Positions 1 through 10,342 of a DNA stretch of 64,000 nt are shown one piece after another. The stretch is from contig JANVCC010000021.1 of NCBI GenBank assembly GCA_025345505.1, positions 1,570,450-1,634,449 of the forward strand, written 5' to 3'. The first letter of the stretch is position 1; every line of letters begins with the position of its first letter. The notes beneath the pieces are model-generated. The model did no database searches. It worked only from the letters and a program-made list of their open reading frames with translations, and had not been told where the DNA came from. A program made the position numbers and the translations under genes. The stretch is from Todiramphus chloris collaris (Eukaryota; Chordata; Aves; Coraciiformes; Alcedinidae).

Positions 1-2619
1 GTCCTTTAGATGGGTGTCTTATGCCAGTCACTAGGTTAAACAATTAAAGAGTCATCTCCTTTTAAAACAGAGCAGTTATTTCTGTTGCCCAAATAGGGAT
101 GAGGAGGTTTCAGATAGCTAGGCTCTTGTTCCATAGTTTGAGTGAACTGAAGCACACCAAAGCTCTATAAATCACAGAGGAGAATGAACGCTCCTTTGTA
201 ATGCATGGAACGAAATCAGGTGGACTTCATCGGGAGCTTCCACTTGAAGATGGATACTGACAGTTGTATATACTCAGTACTTCGTATGCATTTCTTAAAA
301 AAGGGTTCCAGTTTATATTCTGAACATAGCATAAAGGTAAATTCACTACTGCTCTAGGGATTGGTGGCTACTCAGTATCTGTTGTCATGACCTGATGACA
401 GATGATGGGAACAGAAGGCAGTCCCAGCTACTCAGTGATTCTTCAGGTATTACCGATGAACATCACATATGCAAATTTTCATGCTTCATCTGAAAGCAAG
501 TATACCATCACCAGCAATGGATTTTGAGGGTGCTGAGGACTTGAGGAAATTAATATCATTTTATCTATATATATTATAGGTATATATTATATAATATTTA
601 AACATGAGAAGTGAGAGAAGTAACATAGCATTGAAGGTTCCTTAGTGAGGTGTGTGCAAGCAAGCATGATAGGTGACACTTACCTTGTTTTAGATACCTA
701 CTAGCTGTCTACATCAGAGCTAGTCACATCAGCTGCCTTTATCATCAACATAGAGAGGACATCCTTTAGGGCATGATTTCACCTGGCCTACTTTAAGCAC
801 CTTCCTTGGGATAAGAGTGGTAGGGCCTTAGAGATGTCTGTACCTTTGTCTCCTAAGTGGTAGTTCAGGTTTGGGTGCCTAGATCGTAAATATGTATTTG
901 ATCAGGAGAAGACTTTTGGTTAGGTGAATACCCCCTGAGAGTGTGCAATTAGGAGGACAGAAGATAATTCAATATAGGGAACAGTAGACCACTGTACAAA
1001 GTACATATTAGCAGTAGAAGTTAGGGGGAGTAAAGGCAATATCTCTGTAATGTTGTGAACAAAAGATTGATGTGATCTTCATATCAATACATAAAACAAA
1101 ATGAACAAGAACAGGGAAGCAGTCCTCTTGGAATCAAACGTAAGACCAAAAAACTCTCCATATCTGGTGTCAAATACAATGAGTAACTGGAGAAGGGTGA
1201 GCAAAAAATTATTCAAGAAACTGAAGCAAAGGCCTGTGAGGGTGAGATTTAGAGAAAAGCAGTGCACAGTAATATGGCACATGGCAGAAAAATTGTCATA
1301 AAGGTGATCAAAAATTGTGATATTTAAGACCAACCACAGGAATAAAGATGTAAAGTATGAAAAAATGCCTTAATATAATAGAGACTAAGAAGTAACAGTA
1401 GCTGAAAGCTGATAGAAAACACACTTAAATAGGAATTCAGGTGCAAAATTTTAATTGTGAGAAGAAATTACCAAAAAAAGACATGGTGGACCCTTTCAGG
1501 TTAGCAGACGAAGCCCTTTCTCTTTGAAAGAAATATAGTTAAATACAGACCACAGCATTCAATCTGGGGACAAAGTGATAGGCTATAGCAGCCTTTTCTC
1601 CAAGACAGAACAAGACCAGTGGCACCTCCAGACTCTAACACATGTGAAGTTCCATGGAGAACAAAGTCAAACTATAGTATTTTGCAAACAGTTTTCAGCT
1701 TCTCTTGAGAAGCCTGAGTGGAGAAAAAAACAGATTTTGCAAGTAGAAAAACATCACTATTTGCAAAGTAAGAGTTACTACAGTTTACCTGCACATCTGC
1801 AAGAGAGAAAGAAGCAGGAAAATACAGAGTGCAGATCATGACATTCAGCAGGAAAAAATGGTTCAAAGCTAAAAAATTTACTCTTGAATTTCGATTTTGA
1901 TGGTATATTATGCAAAGGAATATTAAGAAGAAAATTATAATTTTGAAAGATTAAGATATTCATGGTAATGACTTCACAAGCTGTAATTTAAGGAACAAAA
2001 AAGGCTCCAAGTTTTCTGTCACTCTTTTTTTTATTAAGCCATATTGAAATGTAAAATTAAAGGAGCCCTCATTTATTTAGATTGTTCTGCTCTTCAATAT
2101 AAAATTATTATTCCTTTTCTAGGGAAAAAGAACACACTCTCTGTTTGTCAGCCTGCTTTCATGGGTGCCATTCAGAACTTGTCACTGTAATAATACCTGT
2201 GTTTCTTCTTATTTGCATTATCTCGCTCTACGTAAGCCTTTCTTTGTGAGGTCCGTTTGTCACTTTGCAGCTTATTTGGATCTTTAAGATGAAGGGTGAG
2301 AGAGACTTCTGAAAATTGTACCTTGGCAAACTGATTTGTTCTTGAGAGGTGCAAAAATGAACGTACACAGGGAAAACAATGTAAAGCAAAGTGAAAAAAA
2401 AAACCAAACTAATGATAGTTTTTGTTGCAAAACTACTTATTCACCATAGAATCCTAATTGCCAACAGAAGGGGATACGCACTAAAAGTAGGGGGAATTAA
2501 TAAGTAGGATTGTAACTCAATAACTCAGCTGTGAGTTGTTCCTGGTTCCTAGGTACAAGAGCCTGCCCAGGACTGTTCTCAGGGGGAGTGTGTGCTCCAG
2601 CCCTTTTCTCTTCATAGCA
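1..2619. other. unique AT-rich DNA, no gene recognised
   Basis: No repeat family or coding sequence is recognised. Open frames here are at most 88 codons, occur on both strands and show no domain. A short TA-rich run lies at about 563-602 and an A-run near 2395-2404. The stretch ends where a minus-strand CR1 3' end begins. Confidence 0.6.
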
Positions 2620-3240
2620 GCACAGAATCGCAGAATAATTTAGGTTGGAAGAAACCCTTGGTGGTCATCTAGTCTAATACCCCACTCAGACCAGGTGTAG
2701 TCAGACCATAGTGCTCAGGGTTGTGTCCAGATGCAGTTTCAGTGTCACCAGGGATGGAAATTCAACAGCCTCTCTCTCTGAGCAACTGCTTTCAAAATTC
2801 ATCTGCCTTTCCCTTCAAAACTTTCCCCTACATCTGGGATTTCCTATGCTTAAACTTGTGTCCATGGCCTCTTGTCCCATCCCTGTGCAGCTCTGAGAAG
2901 AATCTGGCTCAGACTTCTCTATACCTTCCTGCTAGGCCAGTAAGAACAGTAATAAGTTCCCCTGAAACACGTTCTTTTCCAGGATGAACAGGCTTCTCTC
3001 CCTCTGTCTCTTCTCACTTGTTGGGTACTCCAGCCTCTGACATCTTTCTGGCCTCCACCACATGTGCCCAAGTCTTTCTTGCACAGGGGAGGTCCCCAAA
3101 CTGCAAAAAGCCCTCCACATGTGGTCTCACAAGTACTGAAGAGAGGTGAAGGATCACTTGCCTCAACCTGATGGCTAGATGTATTGCTATCTCAACCCAG
3201 CATGTGGTTAGCTTTCATTTACCACAGCTAGCTGGCGCAG
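2620..3240 (-). mobile_element. CR1 LINE, older copy, 3' part (left half of a split element)
   Basis: Read on the minus strand this ends in the CR1 3' signature: the plus strand opens with CACAGAATCGCAGAATAATT and then GGTTGGAAGAAACC. Next come the complements of the CR1 ORF2 C-terminal region (the HWNRLP-type, LFSLEK-type and RATKM-type segments). It is heavily diverged, with indels in every frame. It stops abruptly at about 3240, where a plus-strand CR1 begins, and resumes at about 3812. The two halves join in the correct order in the CR1 consensus, so they are one element split by an insertion. Confidence 0.85.
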
Positions 3241-3811
3241 GAGGACCTGCTGGTTGAGAGAAGTGACTGTGCCACACTATATTGCACTGGTGCAGCCCAA
3301 CCTCAAGCACTGTGTGCAGTTTTGGGTGTCTGGATATAAGAAGGACATCAAACTATTCAAGTGCCTCTAGAGGAGGGCAACCAAAATGGTGAAAGGTCTC
3401 GAGGGCAAGACTTACAAGAATGGCTGAGATCACTTGGTTTGTTCAGCTTGGAGAAGGGGTGACCTTGTTACAGTCTACAACTCCCTGAAGAGAGGCAGTG
3501 GAGAAGAAGGTGTTGATCTTCTCTCTCTGGTGACCAGTGATAGGACACATGGAAATGGTATGAAGCTTGGTCAGGGAAAGTTTAGACTGGAAATTAGGAA
3601 GAAGTTCTTCACTGAGAGGGTGGTTGGCCACTGGAACAGGCTTCCTAGGGAAGTGGTCACAGCACCAAGACTGTCAGAGTTCAAGGAGCATCAGTTCAGG
3701 ATGATGCTTTTAGTTGTACCATTTTCTTTCGGGTTGTCCTATGAGGAGTGGGGATTTGGAACTGATGATCCTTATAGTTTCCTTCTGACTCAAGATATTC
3801 TATGATTCTAT
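3241..3811 (+). mobile_element. CR1 LINE 3' fragment nested inside an older CR1
   Basis: The order is that of a 5'-truncated CR1 on the plus strand: the region encoding the end of the ORF2 protein (NRLPREVV visible at about 3640-3660), then the 3' UTR and a terminal ATTCTATGATTCTA at 3798-3811. The frame at 3434-3805 keeps about 90 codons of recognisable ORF2 C-terminus, including [27 protein letters not shown] sequence, but lacks the reverse transcriptase core. Its insertion splits the minus-strand CR1 on both sides. The left boundary is good to about 10 bp. I see no convincing target duplication. Confidence 0.88.
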
Positions 3812-4575
3812 TGTCTCTGAATACTGCTGAATTGTGGTCAACTTCTTGTCCAGCACAGCCCTCAAGTCCTTTTTTGCAAAACTACCTTCTGACCAGTTGC
3901 CTCAAGCCTGTACTGAAATATGGGACTATTCACCCCTAGGTGCAAGACTTCTCATTTCCTTTTGTCCAACTTGATGTTCAGTTTCTTCACGAGCTTCCTA
4001 TCAGCCTATACCTCCAGCATGTCAACGTGCCTGTGAACAGCAGCCCTGTCCTCCAGTGTACAAATCACTCCACCCAATTTAACATTGACCACAAACATGC
4101 TGAGAGGGCAGGCTGTCCTGTTGTGCAGACATCAAATATAGACTTAAAAGGACATTAGGCAAGTGCTGGTTCCTGGTAGACATCACCAGTAGCTAGTGAC
4201 CAGTTGTATTGCTGATCACAATCCTTTGAGGTCAGTGGTCCAGTCTTCCATATATCTTATAGTCCAGTGATCTAAATGATGTCTCTTGACATACAAATGA
4301 TGTCAAATTTATATATTTGACTATATAAATATTACATCAAAGACCTTGCCATGGTCAACACAATTGATATCTATTCCTTTCCTGTTGTCCATGGCTCAGA
4401 AGGCAACTGAGTTGGTCAGGCATGGTTTACCCTGGCTCTTCTGAGTGGCCTTCTTGCCTTCCACATGCTTGGGAATGACTTCCAGGAGGACATGGTCCAC
4501 CACCTTCCCAGGAGCTAAGATGAAGCTGACATGTTCTTCCTGCAACTGGCTGTGATAGTTGGCTTTTTCAGACAT
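3812..4575 (-). mobile_element. CR1 LINE, older copy, upstream part (right half of a split element)
   Basis: This continues the element at 2620-3240. On the minus strand it covers the segment for LGVLVDEKL-type residues (plus-strand AACTTCTTGTCCAGCAC at about 3839), then the region around the reverse transcriptase motif, and then upstream blocks equivalent to [11 protein letters not shown] and GKIMEQ (about 4380-4570). All frames are broken. The 5' truncation is near 4575. It is among the most diverged CR1 copies in the window, in keeping with its being the host of a later insertion. Confidence 0.8.
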
Positions 4576-5416
4576 GAGCTATCTTCCCACATAGGTTACC
4601 AACTTTAACTTAGTGTAGGCAAAGAGCTAGTGAAAATCTTGGCTCATTTTTCTTAGTCTGTTGGTTTCTTTTGTTTTGTTTTCAATAGTGCCTGTTTGTT
4701 CTCCGTTCTTAGTCCCTAGTTCTGTTTTCTCAAGTCACTGAAGCTACTTTTTGCTAATCCAGCTTCCAAAACATCAAGAAAAATGAGGAGTGACGAGGGA
4801 TGCTTGTTCCACATTAAAGCAAGTAACATTTTGGGGACATGTATAAAAAAACCTGAAGATTCAAGCTCAAAAGCAGTGAACAAGACATTTTCAACATGAA
4901 ATATCATTTAAAAATCAAATAGTAAAAAATGTAAAATCTGGTGATAACTTCAGATTACTTCTTTTTTTTCCATATTACAAAATATCAGTCACAAAATTTC
5001 TGGCAGCTATAGAAAAATAAGAAAAAGCTTCTTTTATGTCCTCAGCAACCATCCTATTCCCATCATTTCTCTTAGTGGCATATAAACTTACCGGTGCTTT
5101 AGCATGAAGGTACATAAAGGCAAATACCTTTCTGAGTAAAATCCTTTCATTATTTTTCTTTGTATAAATGATTCATGTTCCCTCATAAACCATGACTTTA
5201 GAACTTTGATTCTTTCAAAACTTTTTAATGGACTTAACTCCAAGGCATGGAGACTGGGTTAGTGAGGCTCATAACTGGCACCAGTGTGTTTGTCATCATG
5301 ATTTGTCACTGCATCAGGTGAAAACTTTGAAGTTAATTGGTTCATATTTAAACCATGCTTTGAAAATGCAAAGCTCAGTTCTGGGTTGGTTTTTTTTCCA
5401 TAACCAGGTCCATTTC

Positions 5417-5445
5417 TTATACTGACTGATAAGCAGTCAGTATAA
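5417..5445. repeat. perfect 12-bp inverted repeat with 5-nt loop
   Basis: The arms are 5417-5428 (TTATACTGACTG) and 5434-5445 (CAGTCAGTATAA), exact reverse complements around the loop ATAAG. The stem is too short for a microRNA precursor and has no U-run of the bacterial terminator type. It lies in otherwise unique DNA. Function unknown. Confidence 0.85.
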
Positions 5446-6275
5446 AATGATGGGCTCTTAAATCTATGTGAATTGTACTTAATGAGAATGACTCTGGTTC
5501 TCATTATATTGATTTCAGGGGGAAAACTTTCACTCATTCTAATGGGAACAAGACCGACCCTTGCTGAGAATTTGGAGCCAGTCCAGTAGAGATCCTAAGT
5601 AAATGAAAAGGAGGTACAACTGAACATTAGCTTCAGTACTTGGGCTCCTGTTATCAGGGTGTGCTGTCTGCAAATGGTCCTGCCTGAGCACGTGGGAGGA
5701 GATGGGTACCTGAGACTGCCTGGAAAGACTTCAAAAACAAATATCTGCCTGAGCTTGACATTTTTGGACATTTAGGTAAGGAATATTAAGACCTGTTCAT
5801 ATAGAGTCCAGGGCCCAAATTTGTTCCTAAGACCAGGCTTCTACCAGAAGTTTTCTAAAGAACTGGGCAAGACACAGCTTTTTCAGTGGCAGGGGCTACA
5901 GATCCCCTCTTTTACTGCAGTCAAGAAGTTAGAGCATTAATTATAAGGCAGAAAACCAAGGTTCAGTGCCTTGGACAAGCATGTCCAGCCCATTGGGCCA
6001 CAGGCCAAGATATACAATGAAATTTCCCAAATCTTCCTTATTTGTAACTATGAAATGAACAGTACAAGATTAATGAGGGCAAGGTGGCAAAAGAAAACAC
6101 AAATCATTGTAAGACAGCCTTTATTAAAGCTGTTTTTCTGTTCCCCAATATTTTAAAATAAAACCTGTCTTGTAGTTAAGAAGACAAGTTTAAAAGGACA
6201 AAACAACATGTTCTTGTAAGTTGTCATTTCCCAGAATTATGATAACGACAGAAGTACAAAATTGCAAGATAAAAA

Positions 6276-6875
6276 GTGCATCCTAACTGTGTTTTTATTT
6301 CTCCAGTTTTCCTGCTAGTTCTTAGATGTATTTCAAAGCAAGTCACTGCTCTGAAGCACGCTGACACTTTGGGAGGGGTTCCAGGACCTGGTCATAGATT
6401 TTTAATGCCACTTAGGTGCCATGGGCTAAACACCTTGTCCTCCAGCTGCTACTCCAAAGGCAAAGATTCTCCTGTGTTAGATTTGCCAATCCTGCACAGA
6501 TGTCACAGCCACTTCAGAGTGTCTGAAGTGTCTTGCTGGAAGCCAGGCATGATAAGGCAGGTAGGAAACTCAATCTCACCTTCTATTGCTGTCAGTTTGT
6601 CTAAGTATGTTCAAAGCTCCACCAGGAATCATAGATATGGCTGCGTGGAAAGCTGTCAAAGTGATGGCGTTGCATCTCCTCATAAGTTCTTGAGCCTCTC
6701 CAAGGAAAGAAGCATGCACAGTGCAATACTATGCAGAGATGTCACCTCAGGTCCCAAACCCAGTGTGGCTGTGCTAGTGTGCTGCAATGTCTCAAAGACA
6801 GTTAGTGGTGTTTTGTCAAGCCACGTGTATCCAGATGGACTTCCCCATGCTTCCCTCAAATGTTCCTACACATAA
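6276..6875 (+). other. unexplained 199-codon open frame, probably non-coding
   Basis: This is the longest open frame in the window that does not lie over a recognised transposon. The predicted protein is cysteine- and serine-rich, with a hydrophobic start (residues about 5-17, VFISPVFLLVLRC). I recognise no domain or family. There is no obvious Kozak context. A splice acceptor-like pyrimidine tract ending in CAG lies just inside the start (about 6288-6306). It could be a chance open frame, an old decayed repeat, or part of an exon. Chance is the most likely. Confidence 0.15.
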
Positions 6876-6918
6876 TCTGTGGCTTAGCCTCAAATGTGAC
6901 TACTTAAATGCTTGTAAA

Positions 6919-6923
6919 GTATT
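6919..6923. repeat. 5-bp target site duplication, left copy (GTATT)
   Basis: GTATT directly precedes the TG that opens the LTR at 6924. The identical GTATT directly follows the terminal CA at 7665-7669. Five base pairs is the length expected for ERV-L-type integration. Confidence 0.85.
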
Positions 6924-7664
6924 TGTCAAGGTTTAGAGTCGTGGCCATCTGCTAGACCTATAACAGATGCTTTCTGTTAAACCCTCTCCCTTCAAAAGAG
7001 GAAGAGAAAGGGAATAAGGGAGAGATACTCAGACATTAGAACAGGGAACGGGAACAACTTTAATGGAAGTAATAATAATAATAAAATGGAATATATACAA
7101 ATATATACAAAACTAGTATACAAAACCAACCTCCCTAATGGCAATTACATCAGCATCACCACTGATGCTGTAGAACAGGCACTGGGAGAGTCCCAGCCTG
7201 GGCCCAGCAGCAAATGGGAACTGGATACAGGAGGTGGATTCTGGGACTGGATTCACAAACACACAGATTGGGATCAAAGGAAGAACAGACAGGACAGAGT
7301 CCTTCTCAGATTCTGGCCATTGAGGAAGAGACTTTGACTCTCATGATCCCTCAGCATTATATTGAACATGATCTATCTAGGATGGAATCCCTTTTTGGTC
7401 CCCTGTCCTGGCTGCCTCTCCCTGCAGATGCTGCCTTTGACTTTTGGCACCCTCAGCAAGGTGCACAAGACCCAGCAGTGGCTTTGGTTTGCACACCAAT
7501 CCTTGGTAGTAGCTGTAAACTGCTGTGTGTTATCACTGCTAGAAGCAGACACTATCTGCAAAAATCTGCCACTAAGTTCAGAAAGTGCAGGTAGTTAGAA
7601 GAGACTGAGCTGAAAAGTAAAATCTCTGAATAGAATTAGTTCTGTTCTAATGCAAACCAGGACA
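6924..7664 (-). mobile_element. solo LTR, ERV-L-like (family A), complete
   Basis: The element is bounded by TG...CA and flanked by the exact 5-bp duplication GTATT. It runs on the minus strand. The reverse complement starts TGTCCTGGTTTGCATTAGAA, like avian ERV-L LTRs that open TGT-CTGGTTT. It has a TATA-like stretch (AATATAATGCTGAGG) near 7350-7366. A polyadenylation-type ATTAAA lies at 7059-7064, followed by a purine/pyrimidine-rich segment to the TGACA end. An AAT-type microsatellite lies at about 7070-7085. No internal retroviral sequence adjoins it, so it is a solo LTR left by LTR-LTR recombination. A related copy is at 44057-44836 and a fragment at 45465-45639. Open frames across it (for example 7214-7594) are incidental. 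Confidence 0.85.
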
Positions 7665-7669
7665 GTATT
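7665..7669. repeat. 5-bp target site duplication, right copy (GTATT)
   Basis: This copy is identical to 6919-6923 and directly follows the terminal CA of the LTR. Confidence 0.85.
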
Positions 7670-9984
7670 ACAAAGATCACTGTTTTGAAGTACATTCCAG
7701 TGCATTACTCCCATCAAAGTAATTTGCTGGTAAGATTACCATTTTTTTTGTACCGAGAGAAAAAACAAAATTTATGAGATGTAAAGAGAACATGCAAATT
7801 GTACATGATTCAATGAAGCTTCTGCTTTAAATGAAATATCCAAATAAGCTTTGGAAAAGCTTATTTTGGATGCAGGTCTGAGTTATCTTTCCCCTGCTCT
7901 GTACTTATCCTGCATTTCTCTGAAGACTGAGTTTCTATTCACGGGTTTCGTTCTGTGACTTGTATAACTGCACTTACTTCAGGTGCCAATTCACATTTGC
8001 TAATACACATCCAGTTATAACCAGTTTTTATCATACTGGTAGGTCCCGAGGGTCCTACACTTCTGCAATGTGAATACACGAAGAGGTATTTGCTACCTTA
8101 CTATAAGCACTCGCAACAACTGGATCAAAAAGAAGAGTATTTGCCTACACTTCAGCTAGAAGACCTTCAGAAAAAAAAAGCAGTGAAGAGCATTTTTCTC
8201 ATCATCCTGATACTCTGTCTTTATGGAAGCCTCTAGAAATACACTCACCCTGATCTCAGCGCTTGTGGGTAACTTGATAACTCCCCACACACTGGTGTGG
8301 CTTTTGAATTTGGCTTTTTCATCCTCCATGACACCATTTCAAGAAGTTAGTAGGAATCAGTTTTAAAGGGTATTTATTTAGTTCCACAATCTCTTTTTTT
8401 TATTTTATTTTTTTCTTGGAAGAAACACAGGGAAAAGTTTTTTCTCAGACATGTTAATTATTTTCAAATATGGAATCTCTGGGTAGAAGCACTGCTGAAG
8501 AAGTGTGACTAAATCAGCCTGCACAAAATCTTTAAATAACCCTGTTTAAGGAGACCATGAGGACGGACAAGTTTTTTGATAATGAAGTCCCACTATTGCA
8601 AATTTATGAGGTTTTGCATTTATTTCATACAGATTATGTGGTGTGAAGATACGGTGCTTAGTTTGGTCACATCCAGTTGTAGACCATAGTACTCATTCCT
8701 CAGCCAAACGACAGTCTGATGATCTTTGCAAGATCTAGGGTTGATGATGCTTGGTTTTCTCGCTAATACCATAGTCAAGCTGACTCAGATTTCAAAAGCT
8801 GTAAGTCAAGCACTAGGAAATCCGACAAAGATGGAACAGATGACTTACCATGGAGGGAGCTTTTTTTTTTCCTTAATCACCCACAGTTAAAAATGAACAC
8901 ACAAAGGTACACCTGTAGTGCCAGTAAGTGAGAGAGGTTGTGGTACAAATTATGAAGAATAGAGTGTTGCCAAAAACTCATGCAGAGAAATGAATCTCTT
9001 CTTGATGGGCATCATTTTCCAAATGGGCTCTTGCATGCTGTTGTGGTTTGAATTACGAGTTTCATGCAGATACAATCTGCAGTTTCAAGTGTGCAGGCTG
9101 CTGAACAGTAGCTGCCTGTCTAGAAAAATGAAAACAAGTGATAGCCTAGCAAATGAGTATTGTAAATTTAAATTAATAGAGAGGTTGTCTGCTTTAATCT
9201 GTGAGTGAAGGGCACATTGCTTTCAAAGATATCTCAGTGAGAGAAATAACTCTAGCAGAATTATGTTTTTAACTTGCCTGATCTGTGAATCTAACTTTTG
9301 AGAGCTCCAGGAATTAAATTTCATTTGTTGTTGATCTGTCAGCTGCAAGGAAACTCTGTTAAATGTCTCATTATTCACAGAACCTGTAAAGTAATGTCTA
9401 GGTATGAGTCTGGGTCACTAGCTCCAATGTCAGCTGTTCAGACTGCTGTAATTATCAGCTAAAGACTGATGGTACATTTTTTAACTAGATAAGACTAATC
9501 AGTCATTTGGGAGAAGGTAAATTTTAGGTTTTTTTTTTTTTTCCTCACAAATTAGACCTTATAGAAAAAAAACAACAAAAAAACCCAAACAATACCAAAA
9601 ACGACACACTTCTTGCATTGTGCAAGTAAATGTTTTTCCTGCACTGTGTCCTCGAATCTTTCTCAGTAGGGAAACTTCTTTCTTCGTGGGGAATTATCAA
9701 CATGTACATGTGAGACTTTCAGAGCTACCAAGAGAACAGCCATCTCAGCAGGCAGTAACATGACCTGAGCTGCCCAAAGCTCCTCCCTCGTGCTGCTGAT
9801 GGAGATCCCAGCTCTTCCCTGAGCTCTGCGGTGCTACAAACCTTCCTCTGCTTCCTTGTGTATTGCTTCCCCCCTCGGTAATTTACACTGTAGTCTTTTT
9901 TTTTTTTTTTCTAGTTTATTATTGCTGGGATGTTTGATTGGACAGCCTTTTAAAAATGATTAATGAAGCATTTTCCGTACTGTT
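7670..9984. other. unique DNA, no gene recognised
   Basis: There is no recognisable repeat family. Simple runs are T-rich at about 8392-8415, poly-T at about 9529-9542, A-rich at about 9564-9595 and poly-T at 9896-9911. Small open frames (for example 8990-9208) have no domain. Confidence 0.55.
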
Positions 9985-10002
9985 ATGAAAGATTGTATAA
10001 CT

Positions 10003-10104
10003 TTATTTTCCACCACCGCCGCCTTTGAAGTACTCCACGGCCTTTTTCCTCATCATCAGGATTTCTCTTGGACAGGCAGACGTGCCACCATTCCCACCAC
10101 ACAC
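10003..10104 (-). CDS. candidate terminal coding exon, unidentified (low confidence)
   Basis: On the minus strand an open frame from 10104 ends at a TAA at 10003-10005 that overlaps a polyadenylation signal, AATAAA (10002-10007). The frame ends in EILMMRKKAVEYFK followed by five glycines, lysine and stop. Codon third positions here are GC-rich, unlike the flanks. Two acceptor-like sites precede it on the minus strand: CCTCAG ending at 10105, and a pyrimidine tract ending CCAAG at about 10067. This resembles the last exon of a spliced gene whose other exons lie outside or were not recognised. I do not know the protein. A processed remnant or a chance open frame is also possible. The frame itself is short (33 codons). 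Confidence 0.28.
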   Translation of the reverse strand: MCGGNGGTSACPREILMMRKKAVEYFKGGGGGK

Positions 10105-10342
10105 CTGAGGAACGAAGGCACAGAGGGGCTGAGTCCTTGCTCTGCTGAAATACTGAGGCACGGAAAACAGACGCTGAAGGTGATCTCCTGGCTGTCCCTC
10201 TCATCGTGCTTCATGGACATATCTCACAGCACTCAAGGCAGGCGAATTAAACTGCAAGATGTACTCCCAAAACATACCAAATGCTTTTCACCTGGTGATG
10301 GTCACTGAGCCCATGAGCCGAGGCTAGAGCTAGTGCAAGGAA

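Larger units (their letters stand above)
4576..6923. other. unique DNA with one hairpin and one 199-codon open frame
   Basis: No repeat family is recognised. The stretch holds the inverted repeat at 5417-5445 and an unexplained open frame at 6276-6875 on the plus strand, each listed separately. T-rich runs occur near 4660-4685 and 4961-4972. The solo LTR starts directly at the right end. Confidence 0.55.

Noticed and set aside
5417..5445. Bacterial-type terminator or microRNA precursor
   Set aside because: No U-run follows the stem, the genome is eukaryotic, and a 12-bp stem with a 5-nt loop is far shorter than a microRNA hairpin.
7214..7598. 126- and 78-codon plus-strand frames
   Set aside because: They lie inside the solo LTR, antisense to its orientation. 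The frames are not kept in the second LTR copy.
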